Shown one piece after another: positions 22,201 through 37,200 of a stretch of 64,000 nt of DNA. Position 1 is the first letter of the stretch, and the number at the start of each line of letters is the position of its first letter. The notes beneath the pieces were generated by a model that ran no database searches, was not told where the DNA came from, and saw nothing but the letters and a program-made list of their open reading frames with translations. The stretch comes from Siphlonurus alternatus. Lineage: Eukaryota; Arthropoda; Insecta; Ephemeroptera; Siphlonuridae. The position numbers and the translations under genes were made by a program. Where the stretch lies: the NCBI GenBank assembly GCA_949825025.1, contig OX463778.1, forward strand, positions 16,640,171 to 16,704,170, written 5' to 3'.

Positions 22201-25200
22201 GAAGAGTTTCAATGTCCGACTGTACAGAGGTGGTAGACTTACAGACGTCTCCATCCAGACAATGCAAGTTGAAAAAGTACGAAAAATTTCTCAAATAAAA
22301 TCCTACACGCGCTGCTTCTACTGGTGTAATTAATTATAAAATCTGAAGCATCAAAACCACTGCGAAGACGAGAGTACAGTATATTAATGGACGGTCCGAA
22401 AATTTAGCTCCACCGCGTTCATTATAATTAATTTATACCTGGTGGAAAAAATCATATCTTTACCAGGTATATTAAGAAAGAGTTAAATTGCTGATTATAC
22501 TTATAAAAACAAATATACAACATCAAGATTATTATACATTACAGTATAAAGTCTTGTATTAATACAAATTAATGCCATACACGATGAATATAATATCTTT
22601 AGCTCGTGCCAAATAAATGACGTCACTTTGTCACTGTATTATAAATATACAATATAAATTTAATAAATGAATTAATTTATTAAGTGGAATTGCTTTTTTT
22701 TTAATGAATTTTATTCACAAATAGTCATGCTTGAAAATATAATTTAAAGACATTATAAAAAAGTAAACGACTGAACGTTAATTAAACAAAGCAGAGAGAG
22801 TTACGAGCAACACAGAAAAAAAATCTCAGACATAACAATAACTATATTGACATTTAATTTTAACTTATAATTTTTTTTTTTTTTTTTTTTGCAACATTTG
22901 TATAAGTTACACTGTGGTAGATTTGTGGTGCCCCCTGGTCCGCCCTCGCGCTACTAATCTACATCAACATCTTTATTTTAACGACAGAGGAACATTCTCT
23001 GGCGTCTCGCCCGGGACAGCCACCGACATCAACACCGCGGCGGTACTGACCAACAGGCTGGACCCTGAAGGACACAATTTTCTTGCAGTGACCTCATGAA
23101 TAGCAGGTGCGAACTTGCGTATTATTACTAATTAATTCTAATCAACAAGAAGTTTTTTTGTGTGTAATTAGCGTATCTCTAAAGCAGTTTAAAGCACATT
23201 TAAGTGAAAATAAGAACACACTTTATTGTTAATAACATTAACCTGAATCGTTCTGCACTACTTTAGTGATATGAATATGCACCGGAAGTCATGGTGATCC
23301 TCACTGGATGTGACATGCTCTGAGATCAATCAGAGTGGCCAGGTGGCAGATCGCAGTCGTTGGCGCCGGGCCAGCGACACCAAACATGCGGCTGAGCAGC
23401 GACGGTGATCGCTACCAGCTGATCAGGGTGCACGGGGAATGTGGACATGCAGTTGTGTAGCCCCCCCACCTCTCCCCCAGCAACCGGTTATAGCATGATA
23501 TGAAAAATACATGGGCAGTCGGTATGTTCACCTTTCCCCTTTCCCATAAATATTTTATTCGGCAAAAAGAAAGATAATAAACACCCCCCTCCGATTTTTT
23601 CCTTCTTAAATTCGCCTCCGGCGGGGTTACCCCCCCCCCCTAGGAAAATATTGGGACTACAGCACTTAAGTATTAATTTAAATTTTAATTTATGTACGTT
23701 TATTCTGATCGAGATACAAATCTAACAGATTGATTTGATTGATTTTTACTCAGTTTCACAATAAATTTTAAGAAGTATAATAAAATAACAAGCAATATAA
23801 TGATAACAATAAAAAATAATAATTTTCTGAACTAAAGTTTAAAATAATAACGACCCGTGACCCGGACAATTTGCCTCACCACCCACTGTATAACAATCTG
23901 AATCTTATACAGTGCATCTAAACTGTATTATTTTATGTTGGCATCTATAAATCCCTTGGCCTCGAATAAAATAAATGAAGGATATTATACGACTTTGTGC
24001 CAGCCAGACAGCCTGTTTTTAACTGCCCAGTCATAAGTTGACGGTATGACGATGAAAAAAATAATAAGAATGATCTTTTAAGCATAATTCTATGAGCTTT
24101 ATGAGTTACTATATAATATAATTTATATTATATAAGTGTTTAGTATAAGTTCTTCATTTTAACCTTTTATTTTTATCTTCTCTCTTCTTATATTATATAG
24201 CTGGTATCATAAGACATTATTATTATTATATAGATCCTTGATGATTGAATCTGAGTTTATTTTTTTTAATGGTTAAAAATATATATAAAAAAAAAAGTTT
24301 TAAGAGTAGAAAAATAAAAACTCGATAATTCTTGCTACGGTTGACATGCCTGGGTTTTATTAATCCCAGACCTCACGACTCTGATGCTGGCTACATACAC
24401 GGGGTGGTCCATAAATTATACTCCAACATTAGCTGTCTAGAACTATAAATTGGCTTCCACCTGAATCAAAATGGCGCACGTTATATAATAACCTCAAGCT
24501 AAATTTGAAAGGAATGACTTTTTGAATTATAATTATACAATATGAACTTTGTTAAAATAATTCAACACTTCATAAATTATTAGAATGTTTATTAAACTAT
24601 ACATAATTATATATAAATATATATGGTGTGTTAAAAAAAACTAACTAACACCATAAAAATTGAAACAGGGAGAGCTTGATTGGGATGATGAGCCGATGAA
24701 AGAGAGAGATTCTAAAAATAAAAGACCATTTTCTTCAAACGCCGAGTTTGCTCCGATTGTGTTGGCCGCCTACAATCTCGGCAACTGTCGATGCAGCGCT
24801 GCTCGTGCGGTTGCATATTTCGCAGTGCAATGTGCATGACGCAAAAAATTGACGGAATCAACGTTTTTTTTTTTTTTTTTTTTTGTCATGTGTATTTCCA
24901 CAAAAATATATTTTTAACAGATTTGCTTGTTTATTAAAGAATACATGTCAGTAATAATTATAAGAAATATAATTATTAAATATAAAAGTAATTAGAAATA
25001 ATGTTCGACATGTATATATATTTTTTTTCCTTCTGCCGATTTGACTACATCATGAAGTCGCATTTAATTAATTCATTTTTTATGTAATGTGGTGTAATTA
25101 ATAATATATTTTTATTTATATGGGTAAGAGTAATTCGAATTAAATTTAATTAAAGAAAATAACTACGGGATATTGTTGCAAAAATACTTAATCAGACAGT

Positions 25201-28200
25201 CTGCTTGGTCAAAAAGAGTACGCCTGAAAGGTTATGCAACATCTTTGACATTACATCTCACAGTCTAAAATGAATGGCTTAAAGGTATACAGGCCTCAAA
25301 TTACAAATTAGACAGACATTAAGTGTTGCTCAAGTTTATAATCAACGTTCGTATTATTTTTACCTGCGCGCGGTGCGTCTGTGCGAAGTCGCGCTGTAAA
25401 GAAAGTCCTTGCTGACGTCACAACTCACAGCTAGCACCGATTAGCATTGAGTTGTGACGTCATCAAGGACTTCGTGACGTCATCAAGGACTAAATTTCTT
25501 ACTTTGAACTGCGACTTCGCACGGATGCATCACGCGTGGAAAAAAATGATGCGAATGTTGATTATATACTCTAAACCCACTTGGTGACTGTTCAATTTGT
25601 ATTTTGAGGCCTGTATGCCTTGAAGAGATATTTGTACAGCTACATGTGCTACGCGAGCTGAAGGCGAAATACCAAAGTACCCTGCGTGGTTCACAACCAG
25701 TGTGTTTACGTCGATGTATGCAAAAGGAGTCGTGTAATTCAGAACAGCCCTTTAGTGTGTACAGTCCATTTCTGATCAAACTGATGAAAAATCAGCTTCA
25801 CTTTGGAGGTCACGTTTTTATATCCTTGCAATGTATGAAGGAAGCTCTTGAAGATAAAAATATCGACCAGTGGATCTACGCTTAATTGATTCACAAAGTT
25901 GTGAGCTTAAATTATAATTATGGCATGCATATATATACAGTATCAGGAGGGCTATAGGAGGAAAAGGCATTTTGTTATCTTTTTTAGCGCATTGAGTGAC
26001 ACGTGCATTTAGGGGGTAAATATATATATATTAATCCTAACTATATTATAATTATACCGCGCGACCGTCTCAACTACGATTTCCACGTTATCTTCAGTTA
26101 AAAATAGTAAAATGAATTTTTTGATCAAGTATAATTATGTATATGTATACTGAAATGTTTTCTTTTTTATGATAATGGTGCATGCAAGGTAAACTAACAT
26201 ATGATGGCGGTAACGACAATCAATTAGTGTACTCACTGTGTACGGAGCGTGAAGGCTGCCGAGGTAATGGAGGAGGGGAGGTGCAGTCCCTTGATGATCT
26301 CCTGCCACAGCTTCTTGTTGATAACGTCCACCAGACCCCCGCGCGCGATCACCAGGTTGTACAGCTCGAACAGGTCCAGCACCTGCTTCGCCATGATGGG
26401 CAGCCGGTTGATCGGAGTGCCTATGAACCAAACGTGACGTCACTTGGAGAACACGACAAAGCTACCCTAGGCTTTCCCTACCCTTGTATGACGTCACAAA
26501 GGAGAAAGTTCATGACGTCAGACAAGTCGTATACGGAAAAGACTTTGCATATAATTTTATTGATTTTTTTCACTTCAGACTGGTAAATCATTCTATCATT
26601 TGTTTCTCTTAAAACAAAATTTATATTTTCTACATGATGAATGGCCGGAGTAATAAATTCCACTTATATAACAGGAAACTTTACTAAAATATTGCATGCA
26701 AAGACGATTATTAAAAAAATATAAAAAAAAGAGCAGACACAATTTGTGTTAGACGCTCATAAACTTTTCTGTTTAGTTTTATAACTAATACACTTGAATT
26801 TATATAGACAAGTACTTATATTAGTTAAGAGGTTAATGCAATGATGATAATACATCTTTTTTAAGTCTTTAAACATCTCTTTGATAATATGAATAAAGAT
26901 TTTAAAGTAATAAAAACATATATTTAGAGTGAAATCTAATTTTATCTTAAATTATATGAATGAGTCAGCGACTCTAAATTGAACCTAAATTACTCTTTGC
27001 TTGCTCATGGGACTGACTGGCAAACATTATAATATGAACTGGTCCAGTATTTTGATGAGATTTGATATCTTAGCTATTATATAGAGTAAAGCGAAAAACC
27101 CGCGAGACAGTAGTTTATAGCAAAACCACAGCCTTACAGTTTTATTGGTGCGTGATAACAGGATCTAAAGCCTAGAAGCCATTAACTTTTAGCCATAGCA
27201 TATACAACACACACACAGGGTTTTAATGCGCCCATCTGCTCTCCATTTGTTTTGATTATTAAAGTTAATGTGTGCTGAAGAAAAGTCGTGGTAGTGGCGG
27301 CGGCAACGGGGGTATATTTTTATCCTTTAGGCTTGCACACACACATACATAGGAGAAGCGGGCGGGTCCTTAGAGCATAAGAAATCTGATGTCGGCGGGG
27401 CGCTAAGTGTTTATTCTGGCGCAGCTACGTGATGTAAGGCGGCATGTGCGTTATTTTTTGATAGACTTGATCGCTTATTCATCTTCTCGTCTTAGCCTTT
27501 TGCTTTATAATGACGTATGTATATTTTTTTTTACATTTAAATTATTTAAATTAAAAAAAAAAGAAAAAAAAATCAATTTCATGTTATTTTAATTTATATA
27601 AAAAACTGCATTATTTGGAAGTTAGCCAAATGGTGTTTGTAAGCTGGCGGTCGATTTGATTTAAACACTGGCGGGCGCGAGCCACACCAGACTGGGAAGA
27701 TAGACGGGTCAACGTGGTGATGCATGGCTCGTGGCCCGCTCTCTCTCTCTCTCTCCCTCCCTCCCTCGCTTGAATGATGACGCTCTAACTAGCCGACCTA
27801 ATGTGTCACATTCTCCAAGTAACGTGTCACTAATTCCTGCTCATAACTCACTTGACTCGTTCATACTATCTACATCCACGTAAAACTTCTTTTTTCCTTC
27901 ATAAAAATTCACTTGTGATTTGGTTTTACATTTAAAATTAATCAACAAGAAGTTTTAAAAAAATAAGAAAAAGTAAAGAAACATACACATAATTTTACAA
28001 GGAAAATTACCATAAAATTGGTAGAATTGGTACGATATGGTGCGTTACGAAACCAAGCTTCCAAATCTGATAAGCAAGAAGAGTGTCAGAGAGTGTGTAG
28101 TGAGACGAGACCGCTAAATCTGATAAAAGTCCACATGCAGCAGCAACAACCACAAGGCTAATTATAGCCTCCCCATTGTAAAAATATAAACTCACGGTTA

Positions 28201-31200
28201 TATAAAAAAAAAAATGAAAAGATCAAACATTTAAAATCTTTTGAACTTACAATAGTAAAAATGAAATTACATAGTCACAAAATTGAGGTCAAAAGTTATA
28301 TAATACATTTAATGTATAGTAAGTGCAGTAGTGACGTTGTATATGCAATGTGACACCATGCAATGAATGCAGGCTATAATAAGCTGACGAAGAGACTACT
28401 TCTTGTGGTTTTGATGGTCTTAGCAACACAACTTGATTGCCATCGTACGTTGGTTGCTGCTGCTGCCAAAATAGCTACCATGACGATGAAATTTAAAAGT
28501 GATGAAAGAAATTTAACATGAAACATACGTGAATTAATTTTTTTTATATTAATATAAAAAAATTTATATATTCTTAGAAAAAGTTCTAATTTTATAATAT
28601 TAGAAATAAATCTCAAGAATAAAGTCACGGCGGTTGATATGTCAACCCCTGCTTTTATAAAGACTTAGACGCATGTTGGCGCCACATGTGATGATGCTTT
28701 CGTTGTAACATGCGACGTTGGGGCCAAATTATATTATAAAATACTTTTAAGAGAGCTGGGGGTATATTTTATTGCTGATGTTTTTGGTACTTGATCTCGT
28801 CATGTTTTGAGCGATGGTGTAAACAGGTCACTTTAATATTACCGTCAGAGCCAAACAAAATATTGAGACTACTCACTCTGCATGCATTCAGTATTTTAGT
28901 AAATTTAGTGGAAGGGGAGTACATTCTTCCACATTTTTACCCCCTGCCACGTGAATATAATTTTCATAATAAATATTAATTATTTTTAGCAATTAAAAAA
29001 AATCTTTGCTTGAAGACAAGAAGAAGGTAAGAGTCCCACTCCTGTATATTTTACCCTGGCTGCGTGGATCTCTCAAGGAGATGGTTTAGCCCCGAAAACC
29101 ATTACCTTGTTCATGTTCTGATCATCGATAGTCCTATGGGTCTCTTTTTATAGCAATTTATCCTAGCATTCGCTTAGTTGTGACTCAAGGAACCATGGAA
29201 ATCTCAGTCAGGATGGTCGGCAATTGATGGAGGATGCCATCAATTATTTTCCGAATGTAAGAGTGAGTGTTATTTGGCTATTTCATGATGTATATACCAT
29301 CTTATTACACACGAGTACTGCGTCAAGTGCTCGAGGAAACGACAACTTAATTTTATAGTCTAAAAAGTAACTTCAATAAATTGCGTTTTTTATACAGTCG
29401 AGTGTACGTGTTCTCTTTCAACGCGGGCGACGCGACAGGCCTCAGCTGTTAATTAATCGCGCTCTTATTGGAAGTCGGCGCTGAGAAATGAACATCACTT
29501 GCTGTAAACACGAGCCCGAGTTCAGTGGGGGCGAAAGCATTGAAATTAATCATTCTAATCCACTATTAAATTAACCGTCCCTAGAATTTACTACAGAGAA
29601 TCAACAATAGAAAATAGGACAAGAGACTCTACTATAAAATTAAAAGACATCAAAGTTAATCAAATTAACTGTTTTTTAATGTTAATTAAAATTAAAAAAA
29701 TCTTTGTTAAGAGTTAAATGAAAGGGAAAATAAATAAATGTATAATATATAAAAATATATTTGATTTAGAACGATAGAAAGATTTAAGATCAAAAGAAAC
29801 TAAATTTAGATTACTGTGATTACTTTTTTTTTCTTTTTTATAATTTATTTCATCATCATTGTTTAAAAAAAAAATTACTTTTTTATTATTATTTTTAAAG
29901 ACATCATGAAAATAGTAAAAATATACAGCCTCGAATACTTAAATATATAACAAATGTAACAACAGAAAAACTGAGTACTTAGAAGTTGACATTCAAAAAC
30001 TTTTTTTTTTTTTTTGCAATTAAAATTTGATTGCAAAAATGTAGTTACTCGTGTCCGAGACGGTCACATGACCTCAGAAATTTGCAGCTGCGGTCGACCC
30101 CACTGCCGCGGTGACAACAAGAGGAATGCGTTCTCCGTTTCGCGGGGGCGGTCTCTGTACGTGCTCGGGTACCGAGAGTAAAGAGTGCACGTCTTGGGGT
30201 ATAAATGAGGCGGGGAGAGAAGCAAACATACAGTATACCAACAGCTAAGCCGGAGCTATTACATTAGAAATATACGGCATGTGCGTGCTCAAAGCTAGCG
30301 AGACATTTATATACTCTGTATGCAACACTGTTAAGACTATGCTTACATTTAGAGTAAAGAGTAATGAAATCTTATATCATGCCTTGCCAACAAATATATT
30401 TATATATATATACGTTTGTTATTAATATACAAAAAAATATGCTGACTGAAAATGGAAAACAAAAGTTATAGATTGTATAGTATAGATCGTGACTATTTCA
30501 ATACAAAATATATAAATAGAGTTGTATGATAAATGAATGTTTATATGAAAAAGTTATACAATATAATACAAAGTACTTGCATGCAACTTTTATATGATTA
30601 TATTATACTCTCTATAATATATATATCTGTTTAAAATTACTCAGTGTGTATTTTTGCAGTATGAATAATTTTGTGAGAATGAACTGGGTTTTGCATCCTG
30701 AATTAAATTTAAAGAAAGTATAATTCAAAGTGATAATATTCATTCAATAAATATTATTATACATCATTAACATCGCTCATTATAGATTTTTAAAATACAA
30801 AACAGCAACTTAATTAGCATTTTTTTTTTATAAAGTTTCGTCACAGATCCGAGAGTATTTTAATAATATATAAATTATAATATTCTTCTCAGATATGTAA
30901 TTTAAGTATATAATAGCTAGAAGTCAAACCATATATTATAGCCATGCAGAATTGAGGTTTATAACAGCTAGCAAGGGATCAATTGGGTACTAATTGAAAA
31001 AAATTGTAAAATATGCAGATAATTCTAGAATAAAACCTTTTACCTTTGACATGCAATAAACTTTACAAATCGCATCTGTTTTCGAAGTTGTTGTTTTTCT
31101 CCGTCTATATAAAATTATATATTCATTTTCCGTGTAAAGTAGACACGACGAGGTTGCCCCGCCAATTTATTGCTATCTAGCAGCTGAAGATGGCGGGGGT

Positions 31201-34200
31201 GGTTATAATGCATGGGGGTGGGCCAGCCTTGGATGTTGATGGTGCATGCACGGAGGAGTCAACGTCCCTCCTCCCAATACCTGCGCAGCTGACAATGGCT
31301 AAAATCGCCCGCCCGGCTAGCCGTCAATCCGACGACGAGCCTCTGATTTATCGTTTTATGAGGGCTTACTACTCAACTATTCAGTCCATTCAGTTCACCT
31401 GCAAGATCGCCCTCCACTGCGCTAACAAAACTCAGCAGCCGCGAGCTGCAGTATAACGTAACAATAACAACAACAATCACTCCTTGCAGTTATATTTGCT
31501 GTAGTAATAAAGTTTTTTTTTATCTCTTTGTATTGAATAACCCTCTTCTTGTATGTGAACATTCAATTCAAAATCAATTCACTTAAAAAAAAAATGCAAA
31601 GGGGGGAGAAAAACAACACAAAAAGTGGATTTTGAAAAGAAATTTATGTAAGCAAGATTGTGAAATCTTACTTTTTGTGTCCTATTTATTTATTATAATG
31701 TATGGTCAACAGAGGAGAAAAAAAAGGCCCTTGTACTTTTGGTTGGGAAATTGAAGGCCATAATATTCAAATTTGACCTTTATAATCATTACAATTTTCT
31801 ATGATTTACGCTATTTGTTCTTTATGAGATATGTTCAATTAAAGTTTATTACAGAAATATTATACTCTTTTATTTATAGGTAAATGTTATTGGTATAAAA
31901 GATTGACTACATAATATATTATTTTTGATAAAAACCTGTGTGGTAGATAAAATAATATTATTATAAAACTTATTATAAATAATATAAGAATACAAAAGTT
32001 TAATTATATATAAAAAAGTAGTGTGAGGATTTGATTTTTGTTTGCATGTTTAAGCTCCGTATATCATGTTGAAAGCCAATATAAGGTCTATGTGGTCCCA
32101 CACCGCCCCGTAAATCCCTCCAATTTGTCATTACTTATTCCTTCTCGTTAGCCTCCCACCCTCCCCTCTCCACCTTCTCACCTGACCGTCTCACCTCGCG
32201 AGCTCCACATAATCCCCGCTTGTATCGCCAGTGACATCTTGATTTCAGATAAACAACAATGACGAATTGCCCCCCGCCTGATATGTTTGCTCATCCAACA
32301 AACAACACAATGAAAGAAGAAGAAAAAACTCGCTCTTCAACTTTTCGTCCGTTCATTAGCATCGAGTGAGGATCTGATAACTCAAGCTAAGCCTCGTCTA
32401 TTCAAGCTTTTTTTTTTTTCAATGGCTTATGATGCTCTGTCTATATTGAATAATATACATAGGTATTAGGTAATTATGGCAACGTAGAAAATATCGATCA
32501 TGTTCAAAATAAATTCCATTTTTATTTACATTAAAACGATCGCTTTAATCATCATCAAAGTATAATTTGCTATTTTTATTACTCGATCTGAAATACAAAT
32601 AATACCCTTTACAAACTGTATATAGAACCTCTCTGAAATTATAGACACAAGTTATTAAATTTAAATCCTACGCTATAATGTCTATATTATAATTGATTGA
32701 ATGTTCTAGCTAATTATTTGCAGAGTTTTCGGTTATAATGTAAACTCGAACATACCACCATATATTATAGCAACTGCAATAGCTGCAACCCACGTTAGCT
32801 GAGATAGCATCGTCACGCTAGGAGACTGTGATGGTATACAACCTTGTAAGCATTAATTGGAATCACATTTGATGGGGGTAGAGGGACTATAAAACGTATC
32901 AATTATGCCAGCAGAAGACCAATGACGGGCTAACACAATGGGGGGTTCTCGCTAAGCACAAAAGCCATTTAGCCAGATTGTCAAGATGCAGCAATGCTGA
33001 TTATTTATTTTGGGTGGCCAACAAAAAGGGCACGACCTATAAATGAAAAGTTGCTTCTCATTCTAAATACTGATCGTATATTTAATATAATACACCTTAA
33101 CCTCCTCCCACTCGCCTTTTAAAAAAAATAACACCATACATTCAAGTCAAAATCCCATTAAAAACTATATCCAAGGCCCTTATAATATAATAATGTTAAT
33201 CGGCAATAGTGCGTATATATATAATATAATTCGTAAATCTTCTTATATTATTATTTGTTCCTCGCTTGAGGGGTATACAAAAATAACGCAGGTATATAAT
33301 AATAATCGAATCTCAAAGAGACATAACTGAAGATATTTACACACCTCAAGATAGAATATAAAATACTGAATTATAATTATAACAAAAAAAAAGATTGCGG
33401 TCTTCAATTTACAAACAATAAAAAATATAAACATAAGATCATAAAAATGGGTTTAACCAACACATCATTTTTTTTTTTAAGCAAGTCGTAACTTTGTTGA
33501 ATTAAGAATTAAAATTGCGTTGTTTCATCAATATCATTTGCACGGCATAAGAAGAGATTTCTAAGAAAGCATCGTGAGCCCACAACAGCAGCAGACTCCA
33601 CTATAATATAAAATATAAAATCTACTGCTGGCTTTGCTGCGGTGCTCTCTGTCCCGCGCTGTTTGGTGCTCTGCCATCAAAACCAGAGCCCATAATATTA
33701 TTTTTACGTCCCTACGAATTATTATTATCATAAACTTCGATACATAAAAAAAAAAATGAAAAAAGGTTATAGTTTATAATTAAAAAAAAAAATCTAAAAG
33801 CATGTACCAAAGTTTTATAGTAATAGTTTTCATCTTGATGCCTAGTTATATCTTAAAAAAAGGTATATTTTTGATATGTTCTAGGAATAAGTTTGTGATT
33901 GGTGCGTCATGGCGCGTCAAGGCGGTGACTTCTCGGAAAGAAAATTAAGATCAGACGAGAGGAGTTGCGCCCGCCGCGTGCTTGCATCCAAGGAGGGTGT
34001 GCTTCTCCCTCTAAACTAGCTTGCCATCGCGGTCCGATCGTAAAAATCTAACAGCAGCACCAAGTTATGGCGGCGTTAGTCTACGCCAGGCAAACCATTT
34101 GGATTATTTTCACTACCGACAAGTGGGCCATTTCTTCCCGCCCGCAACTTTAACCACAAAGAGAGAAAACAATACACCTTTCAAACTGCACTACAGTGTG

Positions 34201-37200
34201 TAGAGATATATAAATATAACATATATCTAACACGTTTCTCCACAACTTCATTCATATGTTTAAATGACGTACAGAAAATTAGTATAGTAGGAAAATTATT
34301 GATGGATGAAGGCAGACAAAAATATATATCGAAAGGCTCAATTAATTTGATTCTATGTTGAAAATCACACATAATTCACGTTTACTGATGTCAAATCACG
34401 TATTTTTAATTTTTTTTTTTTGTCCTTTACTATACTGATGCATTTACTATACTTTTGCACTATCACCTTGTACAGTGTTGAAGAAATGTTGTTGAACCGC
34501 AATTATTATTTAAAATTAATAAAAATCAAGTTCTTCAACTACACTCTTATTAATTATTTATATATATTAAAGAAATGAGTTATGTTGTTTTCAGCGTACA
34601 TAAGATTTATAATAATTCTCTCACATTAATTCTGTGGCTGTTATTAACTTATTACATACAACAACAGTGCGACGATACCGCGCAAGTCTCGCCGACATAG
34701 GGGGGTCCATCCATGCTGCAGCCCACGCCCTGCTTCGCACCTCTGTGACGGTAATTACAGCACGCTCGTGGAATAAATCACACTCAGTTACATTCAGACT
34801 CTAATAAACGTTCATCATCTTGTAGCCCTCGAGCTGTTGTATCCTTCGCTATCGATTAACTTTTAAGATTCCTTCGTTATTATGTGGAGGACGCCCCCGC
34901 TTTGACGGCAGTCGCCTGGGAAGGTATGCAACCTTACCTGCATGGGGGAAGAATAAGTTGCATAGCAATTTTATTTGCAGGGGACGTTTTAGTTTGAAAG
35001 TTCAATATTTAGATGTTATTTTTTTTATTAAATTTTATTTAAAATAATGCTATTCTTACTTATTTATTTATATAATTGCATCATATATATTTATATTTAA
35101 TTTTCTTTTTTTCTAATTGATATAAAAGCGTTTGTAATTAAGTATACTTTCATTTAATCACAAAGTTAATAATACATCAGACACAATTTTAAACCGATGA
35201 AACACAAGTAACTACAAAGAGGGCGACACGATCATATATACACATGTTGTTACGATTTACGAGGCGCGAGTTGAGTACAGCTGTACAGCAAGAAGATACA
35301 ACTCCTTGTATAACGTTTAGCGCCCAGTACAAAGACTCTAATCTCAACCAAACATTTACACTGTGTCAATCTGAAACGACGACATAATCTTCTCCTTCTT
35401 TTACAGCTCGCCGCCGCAAACGCTCTACAAAAGTGAAAGTAATGAGCATGCACGCATCACGCTAAGTGCTGCATGTTATTACGGCGGTACGTACGCTGTA
35501 GCTATTTAGTTCAACAAATGTAAGGTTACCACCGGAAGTAGCCGGAAGTGAAAGGTTTCTGGACATTCTAGTTCAGTTTTGAAATTGAAACTTGCATGGC
35601 ACTGAGATTCATATATTAAGGTATTTCAAACTATCTGCAATGTCTTAGATTTTTCATGTCTATAGTTCATCTAAAATTCTTCCGATACTTCCGGCTACTT
35701 CCGGCGGTAACCTTACATTTGTTGAACTGAATATAGGGCAAAAACTTAACTTAACTGCGCGCGGGCTTTTATTACTTTTTTTTCAAATTCAAATTATTAT
35801 TTATTCAGTAACAGATGTTTTCATATATTTCTTTTGATAACAAAAAAAAAAAATTGATTCAATTCAATTCAAATTTAATAAGGAAATATATTATATATTA
35901 AAAAATATTATTTAACGCGTCTTTTGATTATATACTATACTTATAAATTTTAATAAAGGAAAATGAAATAATACAATTACAACTTGAAAACCAAATAACA
36001 TAAATTTTACAACTTTACACTTAGCGAAAAAACTGTGAATAGATAAAAAAATAAATAAAAAATTATACCTGTCACGCATACTGATGTTTATATTCCAAAA
36101 AAAAGTTATACGCAATTAAAAAAGTGGCATTGAATACACATACTTTTTGCTTTATAAAAAGCATTGAAAAGAGATAACAAAAATAGTGAGAAAAAAATAA
36201 GTAAACGAAGGAAATATTTCTTATAATAATTATATTCTGTTTCCGGCCGGTCTTTGTGTGGAAATCAGGTGAAAAAAGAAAGAATATAGAGAGAGAGCTG
36301 GACTGGACAAAAGGTCTAAAAAGGCATGTTTGATGGACCTCCCGTGGGCCAGGGTTTTATTGGGGTCGTAAATCACGAGTCTCCGATATAATGTACAATA
36401 TACTGTGGCAGCAAGGCCACTGATGGATGTCCATCGTCCGGCGTGGGAACAAGCAAACATCTATGTGCCCCCCTCCACAAAAATGAAATACCTAAGTACT
36501 CTTTTCTCATTAAAGTGTGTTGATCTGAAATTATATTTAATTTTCTCTCATAGAAGAAGAAGAAAAAAAAAAGAGCATTTAATTTTTGTATTTATTTTAT
36601 ATTATTATAAGTAACATGCAATAAAATAATTATTTATTTTTCATCGAATGTAATGTTTTATGATTTCTACGAAAAGTTAATTTCTCATGATTTGATCTAC
36701 TGCTGCCAAGTTATTAAATAGTAGTTTAACAGGAAATTGCAATAATAACCTGAAAAAATATAAAAATTATGTTATATTAATTCAATCCAGTTTTATTATA
36801 TAAATGAAAATCAAGTTTTTACTAAAAATATATATAGAAAGGAAGTTATAATTAAATTTTGATTAGCTATCGTGTTAAGTCAATTTTGCACATAATAAAG
36901 AGGTAACCAAAAAGGTATAAACTTGCTTTAAGAATTTACAAATTAAAATATTACAGGATACAGGATAAGGAATAATATTTAATGAATTATAATAATTATA
37001 TATTGTATAAATATGTATGATAATAATCATCGGATGTATTAGTAAAAACGAAAATTTGGTGGCGTTATAAAAAATATTTCATTGAAGTTATAAGGATTAC
37101 AGAGCAAAAAAATGTAGTGCACAGTCACTAAACTTCCAGTATTTATAAAATATAACTTTATTTCTATCACTCAAATTAATGTAAAACGCTTATATAACAT

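Noticed and set aside
24395..24850. Possible transposon end (GGGGTGGTCCATAAATT)
   Set aside because: It resembles ends seen in some insect elements, but I found no matching inverted end or transposase-like frame nearby.
26182..26586. 134-codon plus-strand frame
   Set aside because: It lies antisense to the ARID core exon and its length follows from that exon's GC-rich coding sequence.
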